64,000 nucleotides of DNA from Mucilaginibacter pedocola (GTDB taxonomy: Bacteria; Bacteroidota; Bacteroidia; Sphingobacteriales; Sphingobacteriaceae). Positions within the stretch are counted from its first letter, which is position 1, and every line of letters begins with the position of its first letter. The stretch covers positions 62,001 to 126,000 of the forward strand of contig NZ_MBTF01000007.1 in the NCBI RefSeq assembly GCF_002013915.1, written 5' to 3'. The position numbers were made by a program, and so were the translations under genes. The notes beneath the pieces were generated by a model. It was not told where the DNA came from and made no database searches. It saw only the letters and a list, made by a program, of their open reading frames with translations. Below, piece by piece: positions 34,590 to 43,393 of this stretch.

Positions 34590-35265
34590 TATGTTTTTTG
34601 GGCTATCGATAACGTCACAACGAAAATATAGATAAAGAAATGAAGGAACAGCCGATAAGTCTGCGGGAATACCGTGCTTTTGATCCGCTCTGTCATTCCC
34701 ATCGCATTAGAAAAATTCACCTGCGTTGAATTGATCTGTACATGGCTGAATAATTCCAGGCTTCCTTCATCCCGCAGCTCTGTTAATTGCAGCGCATTAA
34801 GCTGCAAAATTGCCAGCGGTTTGTTATATGCGTGTTGATCTTCTCCAGCTCGGCCGCTGACAGGTATTTATGAAGGTTCGCGGTAGGGTCGAGGCCGCGC
34901 AGGCTTTGCCCTAAACTATAGCACCACGCGATCTGCCGGTGGGCCATCATCCTGATCGCCTCTTGCTTGTCCTTAGAAACAAAAGATTGCAACTGTAAGA
35001 TGAAGTTGCGGCTTTCATTGACGATACTTCCCCAAACTTTCCGGGCCTCCCACCAACGGTCGTAGGATTGATTGATCTTAAAGGAAAGGATGACCGAGAT
35101 CGCTGTACCGATAAATGTAGGAATAGCAATGGGCATTATCGGGATCAGGTTTTTATAATGGCTCGTCAGATAGTTGACCAGCAGGCCTACCACCAGCACG
35201 TAAGGGAGTTCGTTCTTAACTTTCCCAAGGATATAATGTACAGGGATGCGTTTCTTTAACAGCAT
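34590..35265 (-). pseudogene. Frameshifted and truncated bestrophin-family protein
   Basis: First frame (35265 down): 'LPYVLVVGLLVNYLTSHYKN', 'IPTFIGTAISVILSFKINQ', 'YDRWWEARKVWGSIVNESRNF', typical of bacterial bestrophin-like chloride channels. Near 34833 one base is lost and the protein continues in the next frame ('QLNALQLTELRDEGSLELF', 'ERIKSTVFPQTYRLFLHFF') before decaying. The C-terminal part is missing. Confidence 0.85.
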
Positions 35266-35443
35266 GTATCTTCAGATTTTTAGCACATAACAAAATGCGG
35301 GAAAGTGGTTTGGCGTTGTAATGGCTTTACAAGGGGCAGGTAGCGCTGGGAGATGTATAGCGCTCGATTCAGGTCGCCTCTTATTTTTCAAATTCTTCAA
35401 CTAGTTGAACTTTTTTCCGATCCAGGCAGGGGACCTTTGCGCT

Positions 35444-35800
35444 ATGCAAGAGATCAAATTTCCCGATATCACCAAAGGCCAGGGGCCTGTGGTGATGCTG
35501 AACCTGATCAGGTTCAAAGATAAAAAAGTTTATTTTGAGCAGTACATACCAGCATTCGGCCAGGTGGTCAAAACGTTAGGTATAGAGGGCGTAAAGGTCA
35601 GGTTCGTCAGCGAAGTCGTGGCCAACATTGTAGCCGATGAGCACGAACAATGGGACGAGGTCGTTCTGGTGGAATACCCCAGTGCAGAAGCTTTTATGTC
35701 CATTGCACAAAGTGAGGCCTACCAATCCATCGCTAACCCGCTCCGCGTCGCGGGTACGGCAGAACTCAAATTGATCATGACCAGGGAGGCCGGCTTTTAA
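35444..35800 (+). CDS. DUF1330-like small protein
   Basis: 118 residues from ATG 35444. 'GPVVMLNLIRFKDKKVYFEQYIPAFGQVVKTLG' and 'EVVLVEYPSAEAFMSIAQSEAYQSI' follow the dimeric alpha/beta-barrel DUF1330 pattern. Function unknown in this family. Monocistronic, followed by a perfect hairpin. Confidence 0.75.
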   Translation: MQEIKFPDITKGQGPVVMLNLIRFKDKKVYFEQYIPAFGQVVKTLGIEGVKVRFVSEVVANIVADEHEQWDEVVLVEYPSAEAFMSIAQSEAYQSIANPLRVAGTAELKLIMTREAGF

Positions 35801-35840
35801 AGTTTAAGAAATGATCCCGCTTAATTTTAGTTTACGTGTT

Positions 35841-35871
35841 GTACCTGCTCCTAAAGAACAGGAGCAGGTAC
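35841..35871 (+). terminator. Hairpin after the DUF1330-like gene
   Basis: GTACCTGCTCCT / AGGAGCAGGTAC, a perfect 12-bp stem with a 7-base loop, followed by TTGCTTC. Probably a terminator, though the T-run is weak. Confidence 0.65.
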
Positions 35872-36185
35872 TTGCTTCATGCAGCGCCGGCTGAAATAGA
35901 ACGGCACGTTTACTTTGTTGGCAAGATCTATCAGTTAACAAGCAAACAGATTTGAGCTGCGCTGCGATAGCTGCACATTTAAAGGCTTGACAATGGCCGA
36001 AATATCAACGGGCCAGCATAAATATTGCGTGTGTACATTTTAATTTACAAGGCGTACATTTCCTTTCTTTAGACTAAAAGATTTAAGTTTTCTTTCTCTA
36101 CTTCGCTCCGGGATCACCAATTATCCCGGCCCGTTCTCGGATGCGCTACGCAAAGCGAGCCTGATGCCATGCATTAACACCTAAA
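35872..36185. other. Non-coding stretch upstream of the GH76 gene
   Basis: No gene seen. A hairpin CCGGGAT...ATCCCGG at 36110-36130 could be a leader structure; no aptamer is recognised. Confidence 0.4.
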
Positions 36186-37805
36186 ATGAATATTATGAGA
36201 AAGAAAAACTTTTTGAGGAAATGCGCCGGCGGGATCACGCTGGCTGCAATGGTCTTATGGTCGGCCAGTTGTAAAAAGAATGATCCTGTTGCCGGGCAGT
36301 CACTAAGCGGCAGTTCCGCTGAGGCCACTCAGCCAAAGTCCAAACTCAGGGCAAATGAAATCAATTCTCAGGCAGATGCCGCTTTCAATGCGATCACCTC
36401 GGCCTTCCTGGTCACCTCCGGATCGGCCCAATATTTTAAGGCGGCATTGAACAATAATGAGAAGGATTACTTTTGGCAGCAGGCGCTGGATATCCAAATG
36501 GTTGAAGACACCTATCTGCGGACCAAAAGCGCAGCACACAAGACACTGGTCACTAATTTGCTTAACACGTTCATTCAGCAGAACCAGGGTACCGGAGGGG
36601 CGTTGGATTGGTCATGGAACCAGTACAATGACGACTTGCTTTGGGCTGGTATCGCATTTGCAAGAGGATACCAGATCACCGGAAATGCGGCATTTCTCAC
36701 TCAAGCAAAATATGCATTTAACTATGCTTATGACCGTGGCTGGGATAGTGCATTAGGTGGAGGGATCTGGTGGAATGTGGGCCATAAAGATAAATCAGGA
36801 CTGAGTAATAATACGGCCGTTATCCTGGGTTGTTATATTTACGAAGCCACTAAGGAAATCGCCTACCTGACAAAAGCAAAAGCTTGTTACGACTGGGTAT
36901 GGGGCCATCTTTACAATAATTCGACAGGTGCACTTGCTGAGAATATGCTGGCAGATGGCACATTATCGTCCGCGACAAATGTTTATAATGCAGGTGCGTT
37001 CATCAGTGCTGCCAACCATATTCACAGGCTGATGGGACTCACATCGGTTTACAATGATGCTAAGCGGGCCGTAGATTTCGTTAAAAATAATCTTAACACA
37101 GGTGGTATCCTGAATAATAATATTGATAACGGGACCTGGGCTTCGGAGTTTGCCCGCGGACTCGGTGAATTTGTGAGAGACAATAACCTATGGAGTATCT
37201 ATTATCCCTGGATGAAACAAAATGCGGATGCTGCCTGGGCCAAAAGAAGGACTGATTACAACATAACCTGGAACAATTGGCTATCCAACACACCAACGGT
37301 TAATAACACCATGGCCGTTGCGTGTATCAGCGCAGTGGTCATGCAGCAAGTTACCCCGGCCACACAGCCTGGCTTAACTGAGAATGGCATCTATCGCCTG
37401 ACCCCCAAAATTGCTACCGGAAGCGCATTGGATATCGCCATGAGCACAAGCCTGGCGGACATATGGGGTTGGAATGCCGGTAACAATCAGAAATTCAAGA
37501 TCGTTCCGGTCAATTATGGTTATTACCGCCTTGTGCCGCAAAGCCTAACTACTTCCTCTTTGGATGTTAATGGTGGCAGTAACGCGAACAACACACCGAT
37601 CCAGATCTATGCGGCCAACAATAATGCATCGCAATACTATAAACTTGTTTATGATTACGATGGCTATTATAAACTTAAACCTCGTTGCGCCCCGAGCAGT
37701 TGCGTTAATGTGCAGGGAGGCGCGACCGCCAATGGCACCAAATGCGTTTTGTGGCAGGAAAGTTTCGGCGACAATGAACGCTGGTCAATGCAGTTGAACC
37801 CCTAA
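36186..37805 (+). CDS. GH76 alpha-1,6-mannanase-like lipoprotein with ricin-type lectin domain
   Basis: 539 residues. Lipobox 'LWSASCKK' (Cys29). GH76 (alpha/alpha)6 barrel about 60-385 with the catalytic pair Asp149-Asp150 in 'NQYNDDLLWAGIAFARGY', plus 'GGGIWWNV', 'NNTAVILGCYIYE' and 'NAGAFISAANHIHRLMG'. C-terminal RICIN-like part (about 395-539) with repeated 'YRL.P' and 'KF.I' strands. Likely an outer-membrane enzyme acting on alpha-mannan. Not inside a polysaccharide utilisation locus; no SusC/D pair is near. Confidence 0.9.
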   Translation: MNIMRKKNFLRKCAGGITLAAMVLWSASCKKNDPVAGQSLSGSSAEATQPKSKLRANEINSQADAAFNAITSAFLVTSGSAQYFKAALNNNEKDYFWQQALDIQMVEDTYLRTKSAAHKTLVTNLLNTFIQQNQGTGGALDWSWNQYNDDLLWAGIAFARGYQITGNAAFLTQAKYAFNYAYDRGWDSALGGGIWWNVGHKDKSGLSNNTAVILGCYIYEATKEIAYLTKAKACYDWVWGHLYNNSTGALAENMLADGTLSSATNVYNAGAFISAANHIHRLMGLTSVYNDAKRAVDFVKNNLNTGGILNNNIDNGTWASEFARGLGEFVRDNNLWSIYYPWMKQNADAAWAKRRTDYNITWNNWLSNTPTVNNTMAVACISAVVMQQVTPATQPGLTENGIYRLTPKIATGSALDIAMSTSLADIWGWNAGNNQKFKIVPVNYGYYRLVPQSLTTSSLDVNGGSNANNTPIQIYAANNNASQYYKLVYDYDGYYKLKPRCAPSSCVNVQGGATANGTKCVLWQESFGDNERWSMQLNP

Positions 37806-37880
37806 TTTGACCGGTCCCGGGATAAACCCGTCCCGACATCAAGAGGCTGCCTCATTTCGTTCAGCCGATCGCGGAGCATA

Positions 37881-37905
37881 GCCCCCGGGGATATCCCGGG
37901 GCTTT
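37881..37905 (+). terminator. Hairpin terminator after the GH76 gene
   Basis: GCCCC-CGGG / CCCG-GGGC stem followed by TTTT; also close to the end of the convergent HxlR gene. Confidence 0.75.
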
Positions 37906-37920
37906 TGTAGTTGAAGTCAC

Positions 37921-38343
37921 CTATACCGTTGCAGGCCGATCTGTTGGGCAAACGGCTTTACAAGCTTCGGAGGCAGCATGCGCCAATTCCATTCCAAAGG
38001 ACTGCGCCTCCAGCATGATCTGTTTTTTACCCCAGGCATGAAGATGAGCGATGAATGGGATCAATTCCTTTCCGGTTTCGCTCAGCGAATACTCAACTTT
38101 GGGCGGTACTTCATGATACATTTTTCTGACGATCAGCTTGTCATCTTCCAATTCCCGCAAAGTTTGCGTGAGCATCTTTGTGGTTATGTCAGGGAGCGTA
38201 CGGCTCAACTCCCCATACCTGAGGATACTTTTCATGTCAAGATACCACAGTATTCTCGCCTTATACTTACCACCGATACGCTTAAAGGCATAATCGACTG
38301 CGCAAAGCTGGCTGCTTCGCGTCACTGCGTGATCATTTTTCAT
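37921..38343 (-). CDS. HxlR-family transcriptional regulator
   Basis: 140 residues: 'CAVDYAFKRIGGKYKARILWYL' and 'RYGELSRTLPDITTKMLTQTLRELEDDKLIVRKMYHEVPPKVEYSLSETGK', the winged-helix HxlR pattern with a near-N-terminal cysteine that can sense electrophiles. Divergent from the oxidoreductase at 38494, its likely target. Confidence 0.9.
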   Translation of the reverse strand: MKNDHAVTRSSQLCAVDYAFKRIGGKYKARILWYLDMKSILRYGELSRTLPDITTKMLTQTLRELEDDKLIVRKMYHEVPPKVEYSLSETGKELIPFIAHLHAWGKKQIMLEAQSFGMELAHAASEACKAVCPTDRPATV

Positions 38344-38378
38344 TTACGATCAATTTGTAATTCGTTGAAGATCATTAA

Positions 38379-38420
38379 TACATACTTTTTGGTATATAAG
38401 ATACAAAAAAGTACATACTT
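38379..38420. promoter_or_regulatory. Direct repeat TACATACTT, likely HxlR operator
   Basis: TACATACTT at 38379-38387 and again at 38412-38420 (33 bases apart), with a related AAGTAAGTAT after the second copy. It lies in the divergent region between an HxlR gene and an oxidoreductase. TACATAC also occurs in the second HxlR divergent region at 45181. Confidence 0.6.
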
Positions 38421-38493
38421 GTCAAAAGTAAGTATTTGTTCGACAATTGTGCCATTATTAACAGGCCAAAAATAGCCATTAACTATATACAAT

Positions 38494-39537
38494 ATGAAAG
38501 ATCAACAAATTGCGGCCGGACATACCACAAGAGCTCTTATGAAAGCAGTCAGGTTACACGAGTTCGGCGGACCGGAAGTTTTACGATATGAAGATGCGCC
38601 GATGCCGGAAATAAAAAAGGGTGAAGTTTTGGTAAAGGTCCACGCATCCGCCTTAAACCCGCCGGATTGGTATCTTCGCGACGGTTACCGTTCCCTGCCG
38701 CCTGAATGGCGGCCAGAAGGTGATTTCCCAATGATCCTGGGTACAGACATTTCAGGCGTCGTTACCGCCGTTGCAGAAGATGTTAAAGATTTCAAGGTAG
38801 GCGACGAGGTTTATTCTATGGTTCGATTCTTTAGCATCGGCGAAAGTAAGGGCTATGCAGAGTATGTAAATGTTCCGGTAAGTGACCTTGCGATCAAACC
38901 AGGCGGGATAGATCATATACACGCTGCAGGAGCGCCTATGTCATTGCTTACTGCCTGGCAGTTCCTTGTAGAAGTTGGCCATGGCCATCCTAACCCGTTG
39001 CAGGATCATCCTCATGTACCCGTGGAACTGAGTGGAAAGACCGTACTCGTTAATGGTGCCGCAGGTGGCGTAGGCCATTTTGTTGTACAAATAGCGAAGC
39101 TTCGGGGCGCTAAGGTCATCGGTGTAGCTTCGGGTAAGCATGAGTCCATCGTACGTGGCCTTGGAGTGGACGAATTCTTTGATTATACTCAAACAGCGGC
39201 TGAAGATATTGTCAGCGGGCTTGATCTCGTAGTTGACACCATCGGCGGGCCATCGGCGGGCAGATTCCTCAAAACGCTTAAGCGCGGCGGAGCTTTATTC
39301 CCGATATACCCACTTGGCTTTGCTGACGGAGAAGCGGCGGAAAAACTTGGCGTTACCGTTTCTTCACTTCAGGTGCGTTCCAGTGGTGCGCAACTGGCGC
39401 AATTAGCCGGCCTTTTAGATGATGGCAGCATCAAAGTTATCATAGACAGCACTTTCCCATTATCAGCTACGCGTGAGGCACATGAGCGAGCTGCGAAAGG
39501 CCATATTCAAGGGAAGATCGTCCTAACCGTAGCTTAA
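38494..39537 (+). CDS. Zinc-independent MDR-family NAD(P)H oxidoreductase
   Basis: 347 residues. 'KAVRLHEFGGPEVLRYEDAP' opening and 'ASALNPPDWYLRDGY' of the quinone oxidoreductase group, cofactor loop 'VLVNGAAGGVGHFVVQIAKLRGAKVIG' (about 180-206). No structural-zinc cysteines. Probably reduces quinones or enones; controlled by the divergent HxlR protein. Confidence 0.9.
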   Translation: MKDQQIAAGHTTRALMKAVRLHEFGGPEVLRYEDAPMPEIKKGEVLVKVHASALNPPDWYLRDGYRSLPPEWRPEGDFPMILGTDISGVVTAVAEDVKDFKVGDEVYSMVRFFSIGESKGYAEYVNVPVSDLAIKPGGIDHIHAAGAPMSLLTAWQFLVEVGHGHPNPLQDHPHVPVELSGKTVLVNGAAGGVGHFVVQIAKLRGAKVIGVASGKHESIVRGLGVDEFFDYTQTAAEDIVSGLDLVVDTIGGPSAGRFLKTLKRGGALFPIYPLGFADGEAAEKLGVTVSSLQVRSSGAQLAQLAGLLDDGSIKVIIDSTFPLSATREAHERAAKGHIQGKIVLTVA

Positions 39538-39539
39538 GT

Positions 39540-39980
39540 ATGACGAATGAGCAAAATATTGCGGACCATCTTGAGCTAAGGGCCCTGGTGGACCGGATAT
39601 CCGTATTGGCAGACCAAAAGGATTATAACGCGCAAGTGCCGTTATTTACGCCTGACGCTGTGATAGAGATAACCGTAGATGGAGAAATTATAATGCAGTT
39701 ATCCGGGCGGGCCTCCATGGTGGAAGCTTTCAAAAGTTTCAATCAGAGCTTTACAGCATCCTATCACCTCAATGGGCAGCACCTGCTCAAAATAAACGGC
39801 GACGTGGCTGAGGGTACGCTGTATACCCAGATCTCACTGTCCAGCCTGAAGGATGGCAAAAAGGCCAGGACGATAATCGGCGCGGTTTATCAGGATGAGT
39901 ATACCAGAACAAGCGGCAAATGGCTTATAAAAGTCAGGCGCGGGGCCTTTCTTTGGCAGGAAAAGGCTATCATCGAGTAA
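39540..39980 (+). CDS. SnoaL-like NTF2-fold protein
   Basis: 146 residues, start two bases after the oxidoreductase stop. 'LRALVDRISVLADQKDYNAQVPLFTPDAVIEI' and 'SYHLNGQHLLKINGDVAEGTLYTQ' follow the SnoaL_4-type NTF2 fold. Operon partner of the oxidoreductase; it may bind or isomerise the same small molecule. Confidence 0.85.
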   Translation: MTNEQNIADHLELRALVDRISVLADQKDYNAQVPLFTPDAVIEITVDGEIIMQLSGRASMVEAFKSFNQSFTASYHLNGQHLLKINGDVAEGTLYTQISLSSLKDGKKARTIIGAVYQDEYTRTSGKWLIKVRRGAFLWQEKAIIE

Positions 39981-40059
39981 TTACTTACAAGTGCGGCATG
40001 ACAATAATGGCTATTTCGAAAGTTTATAACTGCACCTCCGGCAAAGTTATCATAGTATA

Positions 40060-40085
40060 CATACCGTATGCTAACATACCGTATG
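40060..40085. repeat. Two tandem 11-bp palindromes CATACCGTATG
   Basis: CATAC-C-GTATG at 40060-40070 and 40075-40085, each symmetrical, 15 bases centre to centre. They look like a tandem operator. The gene they served is unclear: next is a truncated EamA remnant. Confidence 0.6.
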
Positions 40086-40107
40086 CTGTCAAAATACCTG
40101 TTTGATC

Positions 40108-40266
40108 ATGATGCCCATAACGGCAGCTATTACAATGACATGCGGCTTGATGGGTTGGCTATTAGCCGGAGACCAGGTCAGTAGCGGCCAGTTGGGGGCG
40201 CTGGCATTGATATTGACAGGTGTTCTGATCACGCAAAAAAAGCAGGCTGACCGGCCGCAGGTTTGA
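40108..40266 (+). pseudogene. 3' remnant of an EamA-family exporter
   Basis: From ATG 40108 the frame reads 'MMPITAAITMTCGLMGWLLA' and ends in 'KKQADRPQV', the last 40 residues of the complete exporter at 61636-62556. Only the last membrane helix is left. The non-coding bases after it also match those after the complete gene. Confidence 0.9.
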
Positions 40267-40496
40267 TCACGGCATTTCACCGCTAACAGGGGAAGCAAGC
40301 TTGTATAAATATCGAAAAGAACTGCGAAGCCCAATTAAAGAAATTCTGACACGGGAAAACTGAAAAAAAATCATATTTTCTGCAATTTTTTCAGCCGAAA
40401 ATACGCACAGGTCAATTGGCACATAGCTTGTTCTTCACAATCTGGTTTAATTAATCATTTGTTCAATCATTAAAAAACATTTAAGGAGGACAACCC

Positions 40497-40940
40497 ATGA
40501 CACTGGTTAAATTTGATCCCGCCAACAAAAACAATGGTTCATTACTGCGAGGCTTTAATGACGTATTCGATTCGATCTTCAACGACACATTCTTCAACGA
40601 CCGAATTTTAGCTCGCGTCCCTGCGGCCAACATCAGCGAAACCGAGAACAACTACCATGTGGAACTGGCGGCGCCGGGCTTGAAAAAGGAAGACTTTAAG
40701 ATCAGCCTTGATCGCCAGTTACTGAGCATTTCGGTAGAACAGCGTACCGAAAACACCAACGAAGGAAAAAATTACAGCAAACGTGAATTTAGCTACAATT
40801 CATTTGTACGTTCATTCACGCTGCCGGAAAGCGCCAATGCGGAGCATATCGAAGCCGCATACGCCGACGGCATCCTGAAGATCGATATTGCCAAGCGGGA
40901 AGAAGCTAAACAGGTCCGCCGCCAGATCGAGATCAAGTAA
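40497..40940 (+). CDS. Hsp20 / alpha-crystallin small heat-shock chaperone
   Basis: 147 residues. Alpha-crystallin domain about 38-147: 'ANISETENNYHVELAAPGLKKEDFKISLDRQLLSISVEQ' and 'SFTLPESANAEHIEAAYADGILKIDIAKRE'. The last residues 'RRQIEIK' carry an I-x-I-like tail. Preceded by AAGGAGGA, an unusually good Shine-Dalgarno for this genome. ATP-independent holdase. A truncated copy lies at 62712. Confidence 0.95.
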   Translation: MTLVKFDPANKNNGSLLRGFNDVFDSIFNDTFFNDRILARVPAANISETENNYHVELAAPGLKKEDFKISLDRQLLSISVEQRTENTNEGKNYSKREFSYNSFVRSFTLPESANAEHIEAAYADGILKIDIAKREEAKQVRRQIEIK

Positions 40941-40945
40941 ACAGT

Positions 40946-41242
40946 ATGAAAGCTGAGTTCGATCTGATGATCAGCTTCCGGACGCCGGATGGGTTCAAAC
41001 AATGCGGCCAGTATTTCTTAGGCCATGACCGCGAATTCGCAGATTCTGTATTCAAGCGGCTGGCAGGTGATGAAGATATTATGGATAGTGCGGTACTCCA
41101 TATCGACCTGGTGGAGACATCAGGTTCATTGCCCGCAAATATCGTCACTATTGGCTGCAAGTTAAGCGAGTTGAGCGCGAATTGCGAATTGGTTACCCGT
41201 GAACTTTTCCGTAAGCATGCGATCCGTGAAGATGAAACCTGA
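40946..41242 (+). CDS. Unknown 98-residue protein in the hsp20 operon
   Basis: Starts five bases after the hsp20 stop and ends just before a strong hairpin, so the two form one unit. Opens 'MKAEFDLMISFRTPDGFKQC', mixed alpha/beta, with no recognised domain. The duplicated block at 62.7 kb lost it. Confidence 0.65.
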   Translation: MKAEFDLMISFRTPDGFKQCGQYFLGHDREFADSVFKRLAGDEDIMDSAVLHIDLVETSGSLPANIVTIGCKLSELSANCELVTRELFRKHAIREDET

Positions 41243-41270
41243 TATGAACGGGGCATCCGCCCCGTTCATA
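41243..41270 (+). terminator. Terminator of the hsp20 operon
   Basis: TATGAACGGGGC-ATCC-GCCCCGTTCATA, a perfect 12-bp stem with a 4-base loop, then TTTCT. It begins at the stop codon of the 98-residue gene. Confidence 0.85.
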
Positions 41271-41309
41271 TTTCTATAACAGCGATCTTTAGTATTAATA
41301 TTTGGAACA

Positions 41310-41543
41310 ATGGCCTACAACGAGGAAATAATACTTGCCAATATACGTAAGCGGAGACTAAAGGTAAATTATAGCCAGGAATTCGTGGCGGCTGAATTGG
41401 GTATTTCTCAAAACGCCTACAGCAAAATAGAACTCGGGTACACCAAACTAACGCTCTTCAACTTTTTTGGGATATGCGAGGTCCTTCATATAGGATCGGA
41501 TAAAATGCTACGGGAGTATTTTGAGCAGGTCCGCCGTAACTAA
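41310..41543 (+). CDS. Short XRE regulator, 'SQNAYSK' subfamily
   Basis: 77 residues: 'ILANIRKRRLKVNYSQEFVAAELGISQNAYSKIELGYTKLTL' and a short acidic tail. Paralogue of 12320 and 42219. A third of another copy follows at 41576, then hairpins at 41764 and 42094, so this is a cluster of such units. Confidence 0.85.
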   Translation: MAYNEEIILANIRKRRLKVNYSQEFVAAELGISQNAYSKIELGYTKLTLFNFFGICEVLHIGSDKMLREYFEQVRRN

Positions 41544-41575
41544 TAGGTATGGCCGGGCGCTTATGTATGCCGCCA

Positions 41576-41692
41576 AACGCCTATAGCCGCCTGGCGTTAG
41601 GCCACAACTCGATCACACCTGATCGCTTGGCCATGATCTGCGGAGTGTTAAATACTGATATTTCGACATGCTTAAGCCGGGGTCACGAATAG
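41576..41692 (+). pseudogene. C-terminal fragment of a 'SQNAYSK' XRE gene
   Basis: Reads 'NAYSRLALGHNSITPDRLAM' and on to a stop. It aligns with the second half of the XRE protein at 12320 ('NAYSKLELGYTSITLFRFFAI'). The HTH first half and a start are absent. Confidence 0.75.
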
Positions 41693-41763
41693 CTTAATTA
41701 TATTTGCTGCTATATTACTCAACACCTAACTGGCGGCTACGCTGTATTTGAGAAGGTCAGTCA

Positions 41764-41796
41764 AAAGCCCCCGAGCAGCGAGTGCTAGGGGGCTTT
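41764..41796. repeat. Recurrent hairpin element, copy 4
   Basis: AAAGCCCCC / GGGGGCTTT around GAGCAGCGAGTGCTA. Preceded by CAGTCAAA as in copy 3. The 297 bases to copy 5 hold no gene I can support. Confidence 0.7.
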
Positions 41797-42093
41797 ATAG
41801 TTAAGAACAATATTTTACCTTTTAGTTATCAATCGGCCGTCCGACCTGCGAATAGCATTTAACGCAATTTTGATGGTGATCGAACAACCACATTCCTGCT
41901 GCGCCTTTAGGCATATTTCGCAGGTTTAACGGTCGGTCAGGTCTGTTAATTGAGCCTGGATACCTACAAAGCAAATAGGGCCAAGCGTTCGTTGGCGTTG
42001 CTGGACCGGTTCTTATTGCCGGCTCTAAGATCGATCGGTTGTTGGGCTTGGTAGGGGGAAGTTACTTAAGGCGTTCATGATAAAATACGAAAC

Positions 42094-42117
42094 ACCCCAC
42101 ACTCGCTGCTCGGGGGC
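42094..42117. repeat. Recurrent hairpin element, copy 5
   Basis: CCCC / GGGG stem around ACACTCGCTGCTC, in reverse orientation to copy 4, followed by CTTCAAACTAAACCTTATCAC, matching the flank of copy 8 at 62837 and loosely that of copy 7. It lies 102 bases downstream of the XRE gene at 42219. Confidence 0.7.
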
Positions 42118-42218
42118 TTCAAACTAAACCTTATCACAATTAACCGGCAAAGTAATCACCCGTAATAGATGGTGTGAGTTAAAACAAAAACCGGTTAGCT
42201 GTCAAGTAAGCTACTATT

Positions 42219-42443
42219 TCAGGCAACTTTTAATACCGGCCGCAAGAGTTCGGCGAGATCAATGCCCAAAATTTCACAGACGTGCAAGGCACGTATTAGT
42301 GTAATATTACATTGCCCCATTTCAAATTTACTATAGGCGTTTTGGGAAATACCGAGTTGTTCGGCCACGTACTCCTGTGAATAATTTACTTTCAGCCTTC
42401 TTTGGCGTATGGCAGCGGCGATGGTGTATCCGTTATATGGCAT
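42219..42443 (-). CDS. Short XRE regulator, 'SQNAYSK' subfamily
   Basis: 74 residues: 'AAAIRQRRLKVNYSQEYVAEQLGISQNAYSKFEMGQCNITL', closing with 'ILGIDLAELLRPV'. Paralogue of 12320 and 41310. Its downstream region ends in hairpin copy 5. A decayed copy of this gene with the same downstream bases is at 62960-63109. Confidence 0.88.
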   Translation of the reverse strand: MPYNGYTIAAAIRQRRLKVNYSQEYVAEQLGISQNAYSKFEMGQCNITLIRALHVCEILGIDLAELLRPVLKVA

Positions 42444-42580
42444 AAAAAGAATGAAGCAGGTTCTAAAGTTTTGAAACCTGGTTGTTTTCTATATACGCTT
42501 TTGCGGCATGAATGGTTCAGTTAAGATCGCATTTATTAAATGGGCGGGATAAGGGCCTGTTTTAAGATGAGCAAGCGCCC

Positions 42581-43179
42581 TTAGGGAATCGAGCTCGTTC
42601 GTTTGCGGATGCGGCTGAGTGTTTCCCTGGAAACGCCCAGGAAAGAAGCGATCATATTCAATGGTATCCTGTAGAAGATATTCGGATAGGTATTCATAAA
42701 GTTCAGGTACTTTTCTTCAGCGGAGTAGCTGATATTGCTGAGTATCCTTCGCTGGCTTGCGTCAAAACTTTTGGCCTTCAGCTCTTCGATCAGCTTTCTG
42801 AATTTTGGAATAGTGGCCTGCAGGCCGAGGTGATCGGCTTTACTGATCAGCACCACCTCTGTCGCTTCCAGCGCATCGATATTAAACGCGATGGAGTACC
42901 ATTGTTAAGGCTTTCCTGGTCGCTCATCCACCAGTTCTCCGCCGCGAATCTGAGCATGTGTTCATTACCGTTCTCATCGACATGGTACATCCTCAGGCAA
43001 CCCTTTGCCACAAAGCAGTTGTTAATACAAATATCCCCCTCCTGAAGCAGGTAGTGTTTTCTGCGGAGTTTTTTCTCCACGCTGACCGCACGGACGGCAG
43101 CTATCTCCTGCTCGTCCATTCCGGCCTTTTCGATCAGGTATTGTTTAAATTCTTCGAACATCTTTTGCGTGTTGAACAA
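42581..43179 (-). pseudogene. Crp/Fnr-family regulator with a one-base frameshift
   Basis: First frame (43179-42847): 'EEFKQYLIEKAGMDEQEI', 'KHYLLQEGDICINNCFVAKG', 'FAAENWWMSDQESLNNGTPSR'. The second frame should continue 'FNIDALEATEVVLISKADHLG' and contains the winged helix 'MIASFLGVSRETLSRIRKR'. The break near 42885 is explained by one T missing from a TTTT run. Divergent from the SDR gene at 43394, its likely target. Confidence 0.85.
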
Positions 43180-43393
43180 AAATATCTTAAATACCGGATG
43201 ATGTGAAAGATCCTAAAAAAATGCGATCGCAATGACCGGTGCTTACTGACAATGTAGTTTTTCTGCGTATTGATCGGGCACGCGTGATAAATGTCACAGG
43301 TATTTTGCGCCAAATGCCCTCTTTCGGGGCTTCGCGCTAATACCACATTGCGTAGCAGGAGGCCTGCGATCATTTAATTAAAATGGAGAATAT

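Larger units (their letters stand above)
40148..42440. repeat. Duplicated block, copy A (matches 62440-63109)
   Basis: Runs from the EamA tail through hsp20, the 98-residue gene and the XRE genes to the XRE gene at 42219. Copy B is collinear but has lost about 40372-40405, about 40440-40664 and about 40775-42076. Confidence 0.85.

Noticed and set aside
34348..34635. 95-codon plus-strand open frame
   Set aside because: Lies across the tail of the bestrophin relic and the SDR fragment. The part 'EADMAICVALLEAIAKDIPD' may be an old gene piece, but no family was recognised.
41797..42093. Gene between hairpin copies 4 and 5
   Set aside because: Only short open frames without starts or similarity.
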